Assembly (NCBI GenBank): GCA_019409045.1
Contig: DXVG01000051.1
Span: 1-9,292 of the forward strand
From: Clostridiales bacterium
Lineage (GTDB): Bacteria; Bacillota; Clostridia; Christensenellales; Aristaeellaceae
Length of the DNA: 9,292 bases
Direction of reading: 5' to 3'
The notes beneath the pieces are model-generated. The model did no database searches and was not told where the DNA came from. It worked only from the letters and a program-made list of their open reading frames with translations. A program made the position numbers and the translations under genes. This document shows, in pieces, positions 1 to 5,543 of the stretch; positions within the stretch are counted from its first letter, which is position 1; the number at the start of each line of letters is the position of its first letter.

Positions 1-191
1 CGGGCGATCCACAGGCGACGGAAGTCGCGCTTTTTCAGCTTGCGGCCGATATATGCATAGCGGAGCGAACGGCGGACCTGTTCGCTGGCCGCGCGATACT
101 GCTTGCTCTTGGCGCCAAAGTAGCCCTTGGCGAGCCTCATAACTTTGCGACGCTTCTTCAGGGCGTTTACAGCCCGCTTAACTCTAGCCAT
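1..191 (-). CDS. rplT: 50S ribosomal protein L20 (N-terminal part, cut by window edge)
   Basis: Encodes the first 63 residues of ribosomal protein L20, a 23S rRNA-binding protein of the large subunit needed early in assembly and, in several bacteria, the translational repressor of its own operon. The protein starts MARVKRAVNALKKRRK and contains the family-typical stretches AKGYFGAKSKQYR (about residues 21-33) and GRKLKKRDFRRLWI (about 49-62), rich in Arg/Lys as expected for an rRNA binder. The ATG at 191-189 follows a strong AAGGAGG site; the stop codon of rpmI (TAA) lies inside that ribosome-binding site, so only 15 bases separate the two genes and coupling is likely. The gene continues beyond base 1. 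L20 is the expected feedback regulator of the leader upstream of infC (family knowledge; not visible here). Confidence 0.97.
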   Translation of the reverse strand, partial: MARVKRAVNALKKRRKVMRLAKGYFGAKSKQYRAASEQVRRSLRYAYIGRKLKKRDFRRLWIA

Positions 192-206
192 TGTGGAACT
201 GCCTCC

Positions 207-404
207 TTACTTATAGGGCATGAGCCGCTTCATGGTCTTGCCTTCGGTGTTGGTCAGGTAAGCCGCCTTGCGCAGGTTGCGGGTGCGCTTTGTGGGCTTC
301 TTGGTCAGTATATGACGCTTGAAGGCCTGCGCGCGCTTTACCTTTCCGGACTTGGTGAGGTCAAAACGCTTGGCTGCGCCCTTGTGGGTCTTTTGCTTGG
401 GCAT
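207..404 (-). CDS. rpmI: 50S ribosomal protein L35
   Basis: A complete 65-residue L35, the usual length. It begins MPKQKTHKGAAKRF and carries the family core KRHILTKKPTKRTRNLRK (about residues 29-46), ending in MKRLMPYK. L35 is a small, very basic large-subunit protein. The ATG at 404-402 is preceded by AGGAGG seven bases upstream. It sits 30 bases downstream of infC and 15 bases upstream of rplT, the conserved infC-rpmI-rplT order, and is probably translated from the same mRNA started at the promoter near 1112-1140. Confidence 0.98.
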   Translation of the reverse strand: MPKQKTHKGAAKRFDLTKSGKVKRAQAFKRHILTKKPTKRTRNLRKAAYLTNTEGKTMKRLMPYK

Positions 405-434
405 GGGGGTTCCTCCTCTCGTTTTGTACGCGCG

Positions 435-950
435 CTAATTCTGTTCGCGCGGTGCGATGAGCATCGTCATGTTGCGACCTTCGATCAAAGGGGCGCGCTC
501 CACGTTTCCGTATTCCTTGATCCGCTCGGCAAACTGCTTCATGACCTCGCGCCCGATCTCCGAGTGGGTGATCTGGCGGCCGCGGAAGCGGATGGTCACC
601 TTGACCTTGTTGCCGTCCTTTAAGAACTTCACGGCGTTTTTGAACTTGACGTCCACGTCGTGATCCTCAATGGTCGCGGACAGGCGCACTTCCTTGATGG
701 TGATGACCTTCTGATTTTTGCGAATTTCGCGCTCGCGCTTGGACTGTTCAAAGCGGTATTTGCCGTAATCCATCAGCTTGCACACGGGCGGGCGCGCCTG
801 CGGCGCGATCTTGACCAAGTCGAGCTGGCGCTCCTCCGCAAGCTGCAGTGCCTGATGCGTGGACATGATGCCGAGCTGCTCGCCATTCTGGTCCACGACT
901 CGAACCTCGCGGTCGCGAATCTCCTCATTAATCATGAGATCGTTGTTGAT
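435..950 (-). CDS. infC: Translation initiation factor IF-3, probable AUC start
   Basis: IF-3 binds the 30S subunit, prevents premature 50S joining and checks the start codon and initiator tRNA. The product has the N-terminal domain with INEEIRDREVRV, the signature region ARPPVCKLMDYGKYRFEQ, and the C-terminal domain with FRGRQITHSEIG. With the start proposed here it is 171 residues, close to the usual 170-180. Start choice: the only good ribosome-binding site (AGGAGG, 960-965 on this strand) lies nine bases before an ATC at 950-948. No ATG, GTG or TTG occurs at a suitable distance; the first in-frame ATG (935-933) is 24 bases from the site and would remove residues common in the family. Rare AUU/AUC starts are the known basis of IF-3 autoregulation in other bacteria. 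The open frame continues upstream to 1034, but that part overlaps the leader hairpins and is unlikely to be translated. Confidence 0.96.
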   Translation of the reverse strand: MNNDLMINEEIRDREVRVVDQNGEQLGIMSTHQALQLAEERQLDLVKIAPQARPPVCKLMDYGKYRFEQSKREREIRKNQKVITIKEVRLSATIEDHDVDVKFKNAVKFLKDGNKVKVTIRFRGRQITHSEIGREVMKQFAERIKEYGNVERAPLIEGRNMTMLIAPREQN

Positions 951-959
951 GGAAACACA

Positions 960-965
960 CCTCCT
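960..965 (-). promoter_or_regulatory. Ribosome-binding site that decides the infC start
   Basis: AGGAGG on the minus strand, followed by the nine bases TGTGTTTCC and then ATC. It is a full match to the anti-Shine-Dalgarno core and gives normal spacing only to the ATC codon at 950-948. This is the main evidence for a non-AUG start of infC. Confidence 0.85.
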
Positions 966-980
966 GTTGACCTTCTGTCG

Positions 981-1020
981 AAAAACGCAACAAAATGAGC
1001 GGCGCAAAGCGCCACCCTCA
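981..1020 (-). terminator. Attenuator-like hairpin in the infC leader
   Basis: On the minus strand the sequence folds as TGAG, internal loop, GGCGC, loop TTT, GCGCC, CTCA, followed directly by TTTTGTTGCGTTTTT. A GC stem with a tri-loop and a U-rich tail is the form of an intrinsic terminator. It lies between the promoter and the infC ribosome-binding site, so it would act as an attenuator. Segments upstream in the leader (CTCACCC near 1078-1084 and CTCAC near 1069-1073) can pair with its 5' arm, so a competing fold is possible. Whether it terminates is not known. Confidence 0.55.
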
Positions 1021-1111
1021 CAAGGCCGGTACACATGCGTGACCGGTATATGGTGACCCGCGCTGGCGTGAGCCGCCGGGTGAGAAGTGGTCGCTTCTGC
1101 TTTGCCTAAAT

Positions 1112-1140
1112 ATTATAGCACGCCGCGCGTTGGTTGGCAA
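1112..1140 (-). promoter_or_regulatory. Sigma-A promoter of the infC operon
   Basis: On the minus strand TTGCCA (1140-1135), a 17-base spacer, then a perfect TATAAT (1117-1112). The predicted start is near 1105. This is one of the two best promoters in the window and suits a constitutive translation operon. Confidence 0.88.
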
Positions 1141-1152
1141 GGGCGCGGCGTG
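1119..1152. repeat. 10-bp perfect inverted repeat around the infC -35 box
   Basis: Arms CACGCCGCGC (1119-1128) and GCGCGGCGTG (1143-1152) are exact inverse complements separated by 14 bases. The loop contains the -35 hexamer of infC (1135-1140), and the left arm fills most of the spacer next to the -10. It also lies 23 bases after the spo0A stop, so on the minus strand it could act as the spo0A terminator, although the bases after it (CTATAATATTT) are not a clean U-run. On the plus strand it is followed by TAAATTTTTCT. It may be a terminator, an operator, or both. Confidence 0.6.
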
Positions 1153-1174
1153 TAAATTTTTCTAAAACGGTAGA

Positions 1175-1951
1175 CTACGCGCTCTTTCGAACCGCCACCT
1201 TGTCCGCGATCAGCGCGATGAACTCGCCGTTGGTGGGCTTGTCGTCCGGCGAGAGCACCTTGTAGCCGTACATGCTGTTGACCGCGTCGAGCCGGCCGCG
1301 GCTCCAGGCCACGTCGATGGCGTGGCGCATGGCGCGCTCGACCTTGCTGGCGGTGGTGTCGAATTTGCGCGCGATGCCGGGATAGAGCTCCTTGGTGATG
1401 CGGTTGATGACGTCCGGCTGTTCGAGCACCATGCGCACGGCCTCCCGCAGGTAGTGGTAGCCCTTGATGTGCGCGGGAATGCCGATGGTGAGGAAGATGT
1501 TGGTCACCTGCTCGTCCGCGCCGCGGGCGGCGCTCTCGCGCGGCGCGGGCAACTGGGCGACCGAAGCGTCCTCAAACGAGGAGGCGACCTCGCGGATGCG
1601 GCTGGCCAACAGCCGCATGTCGAACGGCTTGACCATGTAATAGCTCGCGCCGAGCTTGACCGCGCGCAGTATGAAATCGTCCCGCGAAAGGCCGGTGAGC
1701 ACGATCACGCGGGGCCGCTCCTCCCCGGGGAGCTCGGCGAGCTCCTCCAGTATGCGAAAGCCGTCGCGCCGGGGCATGATGATGTCCGTCACCAGTACGT
1801 CCGGCCTGTGCGCGCGCACCGCGTCCACGACGCACGCGCCGTCGGAGACCGCCTTGACCAGCTCGATGTCCGGCGTTTCGGCAAAATAGTCCGTCAAAAG
1901 GCGGAGAACGTTCAAATTGTCGTCCGCCAGCACCACGCGGATCTTATCCAT
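1175..1951 (-). CDS. spo0A: Spo0A, master regulator of sporulation
   Basis: Response regulator that, when phosphorylated by the sporulation phosphorelay or by orphan kinases, binds 0A boxes and starts the sporulation programme. The receiver domain (about residues 1-120) has the acidic pair D10/D11, the phosphoacceptor D56 in TDIIMP, the switch T86 and K108 in VKPFD. The C-terminal Spo0A DNA-binding domain is unmistakable: IGIPAHIKGYHYLREAV, LYPGIARKFDTTASKVERAMRHAI, VAWSRG and KPTNGEFIALIADK. The hinge between them is Ala/Pro/Glu-rich and variable, as usual. The start MDKIRVVLADDN (ATG 1951-1949) gives 258 residues, close to the 267 of the Bacillus subtilis protein; an upstream ATG at 1999 would add 16 residues not seen in the family. 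A weak ribosome-binding site (GGAAGGG) precedes it. The usual neighbour spoIVB is not upstream. No convincing 0A box or sigma-H promoter was seen; the best sigma-A candidate is poor. Confidence 0.97.
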   Translation of the reverse strand: MDKIRVVLADDNLNVLRLLTDYFAETPDIELVKAVSDGACVVDAVRAHRPDVLVTDIIMPRRDGFRILEELAELPGEERPRVIVLTGLSRDDFILRAVKLGASYYMVKPFDMRLLASRIREVASSFEDASVAQLPAPRESAARGADEQVTNIFLTIGIPAHIKGYHYLREAVRMVLEQPDVINRITKELYPGIARKFDTTASKVERAMRHAIDVAWSRGRLDAVNSMYGYKVLSPDDKPTNGEFIALIADKVAVRKSA

Positions 1952-2021
1952 CGAATCCCGCTTCCCTTCCGGTTGTAAATGTTGGTAATATGTATGCACA
2001 ACTGGAAGCGGATATGCAAAC

Positions 2022-2055
2022 CATGCGCAAAATCGCCCGATTTTTGCGGCGCATG
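2022..2055. repeat. Long interrupted palindrome upstream of spo0A
   Basis: Plus strand: CATGCGC-AAAATCG-CC-CGATTTT-TGCG-GCGCATG. The outer 7-base arms (2022-2028 and 2049-2055) and the inner 7-base arms (2029-2035 and 2038-2044) are each perfect inverse complements, with four extra bases on one side. An alternative register pairs CGCAAAATCG with CGATTTTTGCG with one bulge. It lies about 70 bases upstream of the spo0A start and just after the terminator of the Xre gene. It could be a binding site for a dimeric regulator of spo0A or a second hairpin at the end of the xre transcript; no U-run follows on the minus strand. Confidence 0.55.
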
Positions 2056-2056
2056 T

Positions 2057-2096
2057 TGAAAACAGGCGCCTTGCCGGAAAGGGCGAAAAGGCGCCT
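2057..2096 (-). terminator. Intrinsic terminator of the Xre regulator gene
   Basis: On the minus strand AGGCGCCTT (2096-2088) and AAGGCGCCT (2072-2064) form a perfect 9-base stem with a 15-base loop that can itself pair GCC with GGC. It is followed by GTTTTC. The 5' arm overlaps the stop codon of the upstream gene (TAG at 2097-2095). This separates the Xre gene from spo0A, so spo0A probably has its own promoter. Confidence 0.7.
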
Positions 2097-2376
2097 ATCT
2101 GCGCAGGGCGTCGACGAGCTGGCGCACGAGCAGCGCGTGCTCGGGTGAAAGGCCGGATATGTTCATCGTCTGCTCCGGCTCCACGCCGAGCAGATAGTCC
2201 GTCGAAACGCCGAAAATCGCGGCGATGCGGATGAGTATGTCGTAGGACGGATAGCGCAGGGACGTCTCATAGGCGCTGATGACGCTCTTGGTCACCCCCA
2301 GCCGCTCGGAGAGTTGCGCCTGCGTCCAGCCCTTGCCGGTGCGCGGCGTGCGAAGCCTGTTGCCCAAATCAACCAA
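2095..2376 (-). CDS. Small Xre/Cro-CI-type transcriptional regulator
   Basis: A 93-residue protein consisting of one helix-turn-helix domain of the Xre family plus a short tail. The core GWTQAQLSERLGVTKSVISAYETSLRYPSYDILIRIAAIFGVSTDYLLG matches the pattern of five helices in Cro/CI-type repressors, with the recognition helix at TKSVISAYE. The C-terminal part is short and has no recognised ligand or oligomerisation domain. Start choice: a TTG at 2376-2374 has AGAGAGGTG a suitable distance upstream, while the more upstream ATG (2397-2395) lies before that site and has none of its own. The gene is divergent from the small gene at 2482, and ATCAG half-sites between them suggest autoregulation. 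It stands next to spo0A, but a functional link is only a guess. SinR and SlrR are of this superfamily, but similarity here is only at domain level. Confidence 0.9.
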   Translation of the reverse strand: MVDLGNRLRTPRTGKGWTQAQLSERLGVTKSVISAYETSLRYPSYDILIRIAAIFGVSTDYLLGVEPEQTMNISGLSPEHALLVRQLVDALRR

Positions 2377-2395
2377 TTCAAAACACCTCTCTACC

Positions 2396-2417
2396 ATCAG
2401 GATACTGATAATCTGAT
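2396..2417. promoter_or_regulatory. Candidate operator: three ATCAG/CTGAT half-sites
   Basis: Plus strand ATCAG (2396-2400), GATA, CTGAT (2405-2409), AAT, CTGAT (2413-2417, the last with shared flanking T). One inverted pair with a 4-base gap and one direct repeat at an 8-base step. It lies between the predicted -10 region and the start of the Xre gene and in the -35 region of the divergent gene, where a repressor could shut off both. Xre-type proteins commonly bind such short dyads; this particular assignment is inferred. Confidence 0.45.
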
Positions 2418-2434
2418 TTTGAATGGTATATAGA
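2405..2434 (+). promoter_or_regulatory. Possible promoter of the small divergent gene
   Basis: CTGATA (4 of 6 to TTGACA) at 2405-2410, 18-base spacer, TATAGA (5 of 6 to TATAAT) at 2429-2434. The leader to the ATG at 2482 would be about 40 bases. On the other strand TTCACG (2456-2451), 18 bases, TATATA (2432-2427) could serve the Xre gene, so the two promoters may share the TATATA segment. Both are of modest quality. Confidence 0.35.
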
Positions 2435-2481
2435 ATGACTCTCTGCGCCGCGTGAACTGTAAAAACGGGAGGGGGGATGTT

Positions 2482-2826
2482 ATGTTCGGCAAGCCCGATG
2501 CGTACGCGCCACGCGCGGAGACGACGGTCGGTTCAGGGCGGGGCGAGGCCGGGCCGCACCCCCTGGGCGTGGAGGCAGAGGCGCTTGGCTGCCTTGTGTC
2601 CGACCTGCGCTTCGACGCGCGGCTTCGCGCGCAGGCGCTGTATGACCTGATCGGCTTTGACGAGGGCGCCTACACGCTCAGGCAGTGGACGGACGCGGCA
2701 AACTACTTGACCGAAAGCGAGTGCAGCGATAAAAGCGTCGCGCAGGTCAAGCAGCGCATGGCGGCGCGGCTCGCCGCGAGCGTGGAGGATCGCTGGATGT
2801 GGAGGGATGCTGGAAAGCGGGCGTAG
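2482..2826 (+). CDS. Hypothetical protein, 114 residues
   Basis: Not recognised. The ATG at 2482 follows a strong purine-rich site (GGGAGGGGGGA), which supports a real gene; an in-frame GTG at 2452 lies before that site and is less likely. The first 35 residues are Gly/Pro/Ala-rich and look disordered. The rest looks helical and amphipathic, with ALGCLVSDLRFDARLRAQAL and ALYDLIGFDEGAYTLRQW, then a region rich in Lys, Arg and Ala and an aromatic end (EDRWMWRD). No signal peptide, membrane segment, cysteine cluster or catalytic motif is visible. It is divergent from the Xre gene and converges on recQ with only 22 bases between the stop codons. The arrangement suggests control by the Xre protein. 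Function cannot be given. Confidence 0.7.
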   Translation: MFGKPDAYAPRAETTVGSGRGEAGPHPLGVEAEALGCLVSDLRFDARLRAQALYDLIGFDEGAYTLRQWTDAANYLTESECSDKSVAQVKQRMAARLAASVEDRWMWRDAGKRA

Positions 2827-2848
2827 GTGGCGTCGCGGCCCGACCGCG

Positions 2849-5038
2849 TCACGCGCGCTCCTTCCAGCGCCGGATGACGCGCAAAAAGTCCTCGCCGTAA
2901 TTGCGCAGCTTTGCCTCGCCGACGCCGGGAAGACGAAGCAGCGCCTCGGGCGTTTCGGGCATGGCTTCGCACATGGCGCGCAGCGTCTGATCGTTGAAGA
3001 TCATGTACGCGGGCACGCCGCGCTTTTCCGCGATGCGCATGCGCAGCGCGCGAAGGCGGGCAAACAGCTCCGCGTCCACCGCGCCGCGGGTAGCGGTCGC
3101 GCCGCTCGCCGGAGCCGACGGTTCCTGTTCGCGGACGCGCAAAAGCACCCTATCCCCCGAAAGTGCCTCCTGGGCGCGCGGGCCGAGGCGCACCACGGCG
3201 TATTTCCCGCCGCTGGAGGCGAGGTAGCCGCGCTCGATGAGCTCGTCGATCACATCCGCGAGCAGCGCGCGCGGCGTTCCGCGCAGCGCGCCGTAGTGCG
3301 CGGAGGTGTCAAGGCCCATTGCGAGCAGGCGCTGCTCCCGGCTGCCCAGCAGCACCGAGCAGATCAGCCGCGCGCCGACGCGGCCGTTGATGTCGCGCAC
3401 GCAGCGAAGCACGGGGAGCGCGAGCTGCGTCGCGTCCGCGCGCTGCGCGGGGCGCAGGCAGTTCCCGCACGCGCCGCAGCTCTCCTGCGCGCTCTCGCCG
3501 AAGTAGCGCAGTATGTGCGCGCGCAGGCACTCGTCCGTCTGGCAGTAGGCGGTCATCTGCTCAAGCCGCTCCCAGGCAGCGCGCTTCGCGTCCTCGAGCA
3601 TGGGGCCGCTCAGGCCGCTCTCCTCCCCCATCTTGTCGATGAAAAACCTCTGTGTGACCACATCCGCCTTGCCAAAGAGCAGCACGCAGTCCGCCGCCTC
3701 ACCATCGCGTCCGGCGCGGCCCGCCTCCTGATAGTAGCTTTCCAGGTCCTTGGGCATGTTGAAGTGGACCACGAAGCGCACGTCGGACTTGTCGATGCCC
3801 ATGCCGAACGCATTGGTCGCGACCATGACGCGCGCTCGGTCGTAGGAAAACGCCTCCTGATTCTCGCGGCGCTCGGCGTCGGAGAGGCCCGCGTGATAGC
3901 GCGTGGCGGACACGCCCTGCGCGCGCAGAGCGTCGCAGACCTGCTCCACAGCCTTGCGCGTGGCGCAGTAGACGATGCCGCTCTCCCCCTCGTGCTTGCC
4001 GAGCACCCGCAGCAGCGCCGCCATGCGCTCGCGCGGGCGCTCCACGAAGAAGCGCAGGTTCGGCCGGTCAAAGCCTGTGACGAGCGTATAGGCGGACCGC
4101 AGGCGCAGCAGGCGCGCAATGTCCTCGCGCACGCGGCGCGTGGCCGTGGCGGTGAAGGCGCACAGGCGCGGCCGCCGTGGAAGCGCCGCGATGAACTCGG
4201 GGATGTCCAGATAGCTCGGGCGGAAATCCTGCCCCCACTGCGATATGCAGTGCGCCTCGTCCACCGCAACCAGCGAGGGCGGCGTCGCGCGGCACAGCGC
4301 GAGAAAGCGCGGGGTGAGCAGGCGCTCCGGCGCGACATAGACGATCTTGTAGCGCCCGGCGGCGATGTTTGCAAGCACAGCGTCCATCTGCCGCTCGGTG
4401 AGCGAGCTGTTCAGATACGCGGCGCTCGCGCCCGCCTGCACAAGCGCGGCCACCTGATCCTTCATAAGCGAGATCAGCGGCGAGATCACCAGCGCGTACC
4501 CCGGCAGCGCCAGCGCGGGCACCTGATAGCACACGGACTTTCCGGAGCCGGTGGGCATCACGCCCAGCGCGTCGCGGCCGGCGAGGATCGCGTCGATGAG
4601 CGGCCGCTGCCCCTCCCGGAAGGCGTCGAAGCCGAACACGCGCTTGAGGACCGACTCGGGCGTCTCGCACTCCGCCTCGCTCGCGCCCGGCGAGGCGTTT
4701 CTCTCCGGGGGGAATGCCTCCGGCGGCGCGAGTTCCTCCGGCGGCAAAGGCGCATCCGACGGGAAAAACGCATCCGGCGGGGGCGGCTCCGGAAGCGGTA
4801 TCTCCTCCTCCGGGATCGGCGCGAAGCGCGGCACGCACTTTCCGTCCATCTCCACGCTCTGCGTCCACGACGACAGGGGCCGCGCCCACACGCCCTCCCC
4901 GCCCGGCGTATCCGGGCACGGATACAGCGCGCGATAGATGACGAGCGGCTCGTCCGTCTCCGAGTGCCGGGCGACGCAGAGAAGCTCGTATTCCCCGCCC
5001 TTGAAGTGGCGGTATCGACCCTTTTGCGGAAGGTTCAT
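2849..5038 (-). CDS. recQ: RecQ-family DNA helicase with N-terminal DUF1653 domain
   Basis: A 729-residue ATP-dependent 3'-5' DNA helicase with extra N-terminal sequence, compared with about 610 for E. coli RecQ. Domains: DUF1653 at about residues 5-73 (KGRYRHFKGGEYELL, ARHSETDEPLVIYRALY, VWARPLSSW, DGKCVPRF); a Pro/Glu-rich linker at about 74-125; the helicase core with motif 0 (FDAFREGQ, about 137-144), Walker A MPTGSGKS (161-168), DEAH box (260-263), TATAT (296-300) and motif VI QEAGRAGRDG (437-446); a zinc site with Cys 504, 521, 524 and 527; a winged-helix region to about 620; and a C-terminal HRDC domain (about 656-729) with LLRLPGVGEAKLRNYG. All expected catalytic residues are present. 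The ATG (5038-5036) comes one base after the stop of the flavodoxin gene, with GAGG six bases upstream, so translation is probably coupled. RecQ enzymes act in recombinational repair and fork restart; what the DUF1653 part adds is unknown. Confidence 0.96.
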   Translation of the reverse strand: MNLPQKGRYRHFKGGEYELLCVARHSETDEPLVIYRALYPCPDTPGGEGVWARPLSSWTQSVEMDGKCVPRFAPIPEEEIPLPEPPPPDAFFPSDAPLPPEELAPPEAFPPERNASPGASEAECETPESVLKRVFGFDAFREGQRPLIDAILAGRDALGVMPTGSGKSVCYQVPALALPGYALVISPLISLMKDQVAALVQAGASAAYLNSSLTERQMDAVLANIAAGRYKIVYVAPERLLTPRFLALCRATPPSLVAVDEAHCISQWGQDFRPSYLDIPEFIAALPRRPRLCAFTATATRRVREDIARLLRLRSAYTLVTGFDRPNLRFFVERPRERMAALLRVLGKHEGESGIVYCATRKAVEQVCDALRAQGVSATRYHAGLSDAERRENQEAFSYDRARVMVATNAFGMGIDKSDVRFVVHFNMPKDLESYYQEAGRAGRDGEAADCVLLFGKADVVTQRFFIDKMGEESGLSGPMLEDAKRAAWERLEQMTAYCQTDECLRAHILRYFGESAQESCGACGNCLRPAQRADATQLALPVLRCVRDINGRVGARLICSVLLGSREQRLLAMGLDTSAHYGALRGTPRALLADVIDELIERGYLASSGGKYAVVRLGPRAQEALSGDRVLLRVREQEPSAPASGATATRGAVDAELFARLRALRMRIAEKRGVPAYMIFNDQTLRAMCEAMPETPEALLRLPGVGEAKLRNYGEDFLRVIRRWKERA

Positions 5039-5039
5039 C

Positions 5040-5522
5040 TCAGGCCTCGACAAAGCGCGCGGCAAACGCCTCGATGCGCTCCGGGTGGACATGCGGCATC
5101 TGCGCGCGCTCGCCCTTGGAGGCGCGCATGGCCATGCGCGCGATCAGCTTTTCAAAGCCGCGAAGCCTGTCCATGCGCAGCTCGCCGCCGAAGCACGCGC
5201 ATTCGACCGCGTGCGCGCGCAGCGCCTGGGGCACGTTGGCCGCAAAGAGCTGCTCGGCCTTTTCCTCGTACGCGGCGCAGATAAACACGCCCAGCCGCTT
5301 TTTCATCAGCGCGCTCTGCGCGCCCTCGAGGTACTGACGCGCGTCCACATGCAGAGCGCCCATGCGGATGCTGCCGCCGACGATCACCTGATCGTACCCC
5401 GAGGGGTCGGGCTTTTGCGCGCACAGATCCACCAGCGTGGAATCCGGTATCTTTTGGGCGAGCGAGCGGGCGCAGTCCTGCGTCGTGCCCGTCTTGGAGG
5501 CATAGAGGATCAGTGTCTTCAT
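5040..5522 (-). CDS. Flavodoxin-domain protein (HemG-like, Flavodoxin_5 type)
   Basis: A 160-residue FMN-binding protein. It starts MKTLILYASKTGTTQ, in which residues 8-14 (ASKTGTT) form the phosphate-binding loop of flavodoxins. VIVGGSIRMG (about 46-55) fits the second flavin loop. FGGELRMDRLRGFEKLIARM (about 111-130) resembles the C-terminal region of the subfamily that includes protoporphyrinogen IX dehydrogenase HemG. In anaerobes such proteins are usually annotated only as flavodoxin-domain proteins, and no haem-pathway genes are nearby, so electron transfer is the safe call. The ATG at 5522-5520 has AAAGGAG six bases upstream. It lies 21 bases downstream of the glutamine synthetase gene and one base upstream of recQ, all on one strand, so the three probably share a transcript. 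Confidence 0.88.
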   Translation of the reverse strand: MKTLILYASKTGTTQDCARSLAQKIPDSTLVDLCAQKPDPSGYDQVIVGGSIRMGALHVDARQYLEGAQSALMKKRLGVFICAAYEEKAEQLFAANVPQALRAHAVECACFGGELRMDRLRGFEKLIARMAMRASKGERAQMPHVHPERIEAFAARFVEA

Positions 5523-5543
5523 CGCGTTCTCCTTTCGCGCATC

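Larger units (their letters stand above)
951..1105 (-). promoter_or_regulatory. Structured 5' leader of infC-rpmI-rplT mRNA
   Basis: The stretch from the predicted transcript start (about 1105) to the infC start is about 155 nt, long for an untranslated leader, and contains four successive hairpins on the minus strand. They are AGAAG/CTTCT (1083-1098), ACCC-GGCG/CGCC with closing GGGT (1056-1081), CCGGTCAC/GTG-ACCGG with a bulged T (1026-1046), and the terminator-like hairpin at 981-1020. In Firmicutes this operon is known to be controlled by leaders that bind L20, so an L20-type autoregulatory leader is the likely reading. I cannot match it to a defined family by eye. Confidence 0.6.

Noticed and set aside
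976..982. TGTCGAA, an exact 0A-box core, upstream of infC
   Set aside because: A 7-base match can occur by chance. It lies downstream of the promoter at the edge of the hairpin U-tract, and control of infC by Spo0A is not expected. It would matter only if conserved.
2399..2424. AGGA-18-GAAT resembling a sigma-H promoter before the small plus-strand gene
   Set aside because: The core elements are present, but flanking positions do not match the consensus and the spacing is about one base off compared with known examples. The region is also explained by the operator half-sites.
2834..2848. CGCGG-CCCGA-CCGCG hairpin between the convergent stop codons
   Set aside because: Short stem with no U-run on either strand, and such stems are common in GC-rich sequence; not supported as a terminator.
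2807..5284. 825-codon open frame on the plus strand
   Set aside because: It lies antisense to the complete RecQ and flavodoxin genes, has very Arg/Ala/His-rich composition and no domain. Long antisense frames are expected at this GC content.
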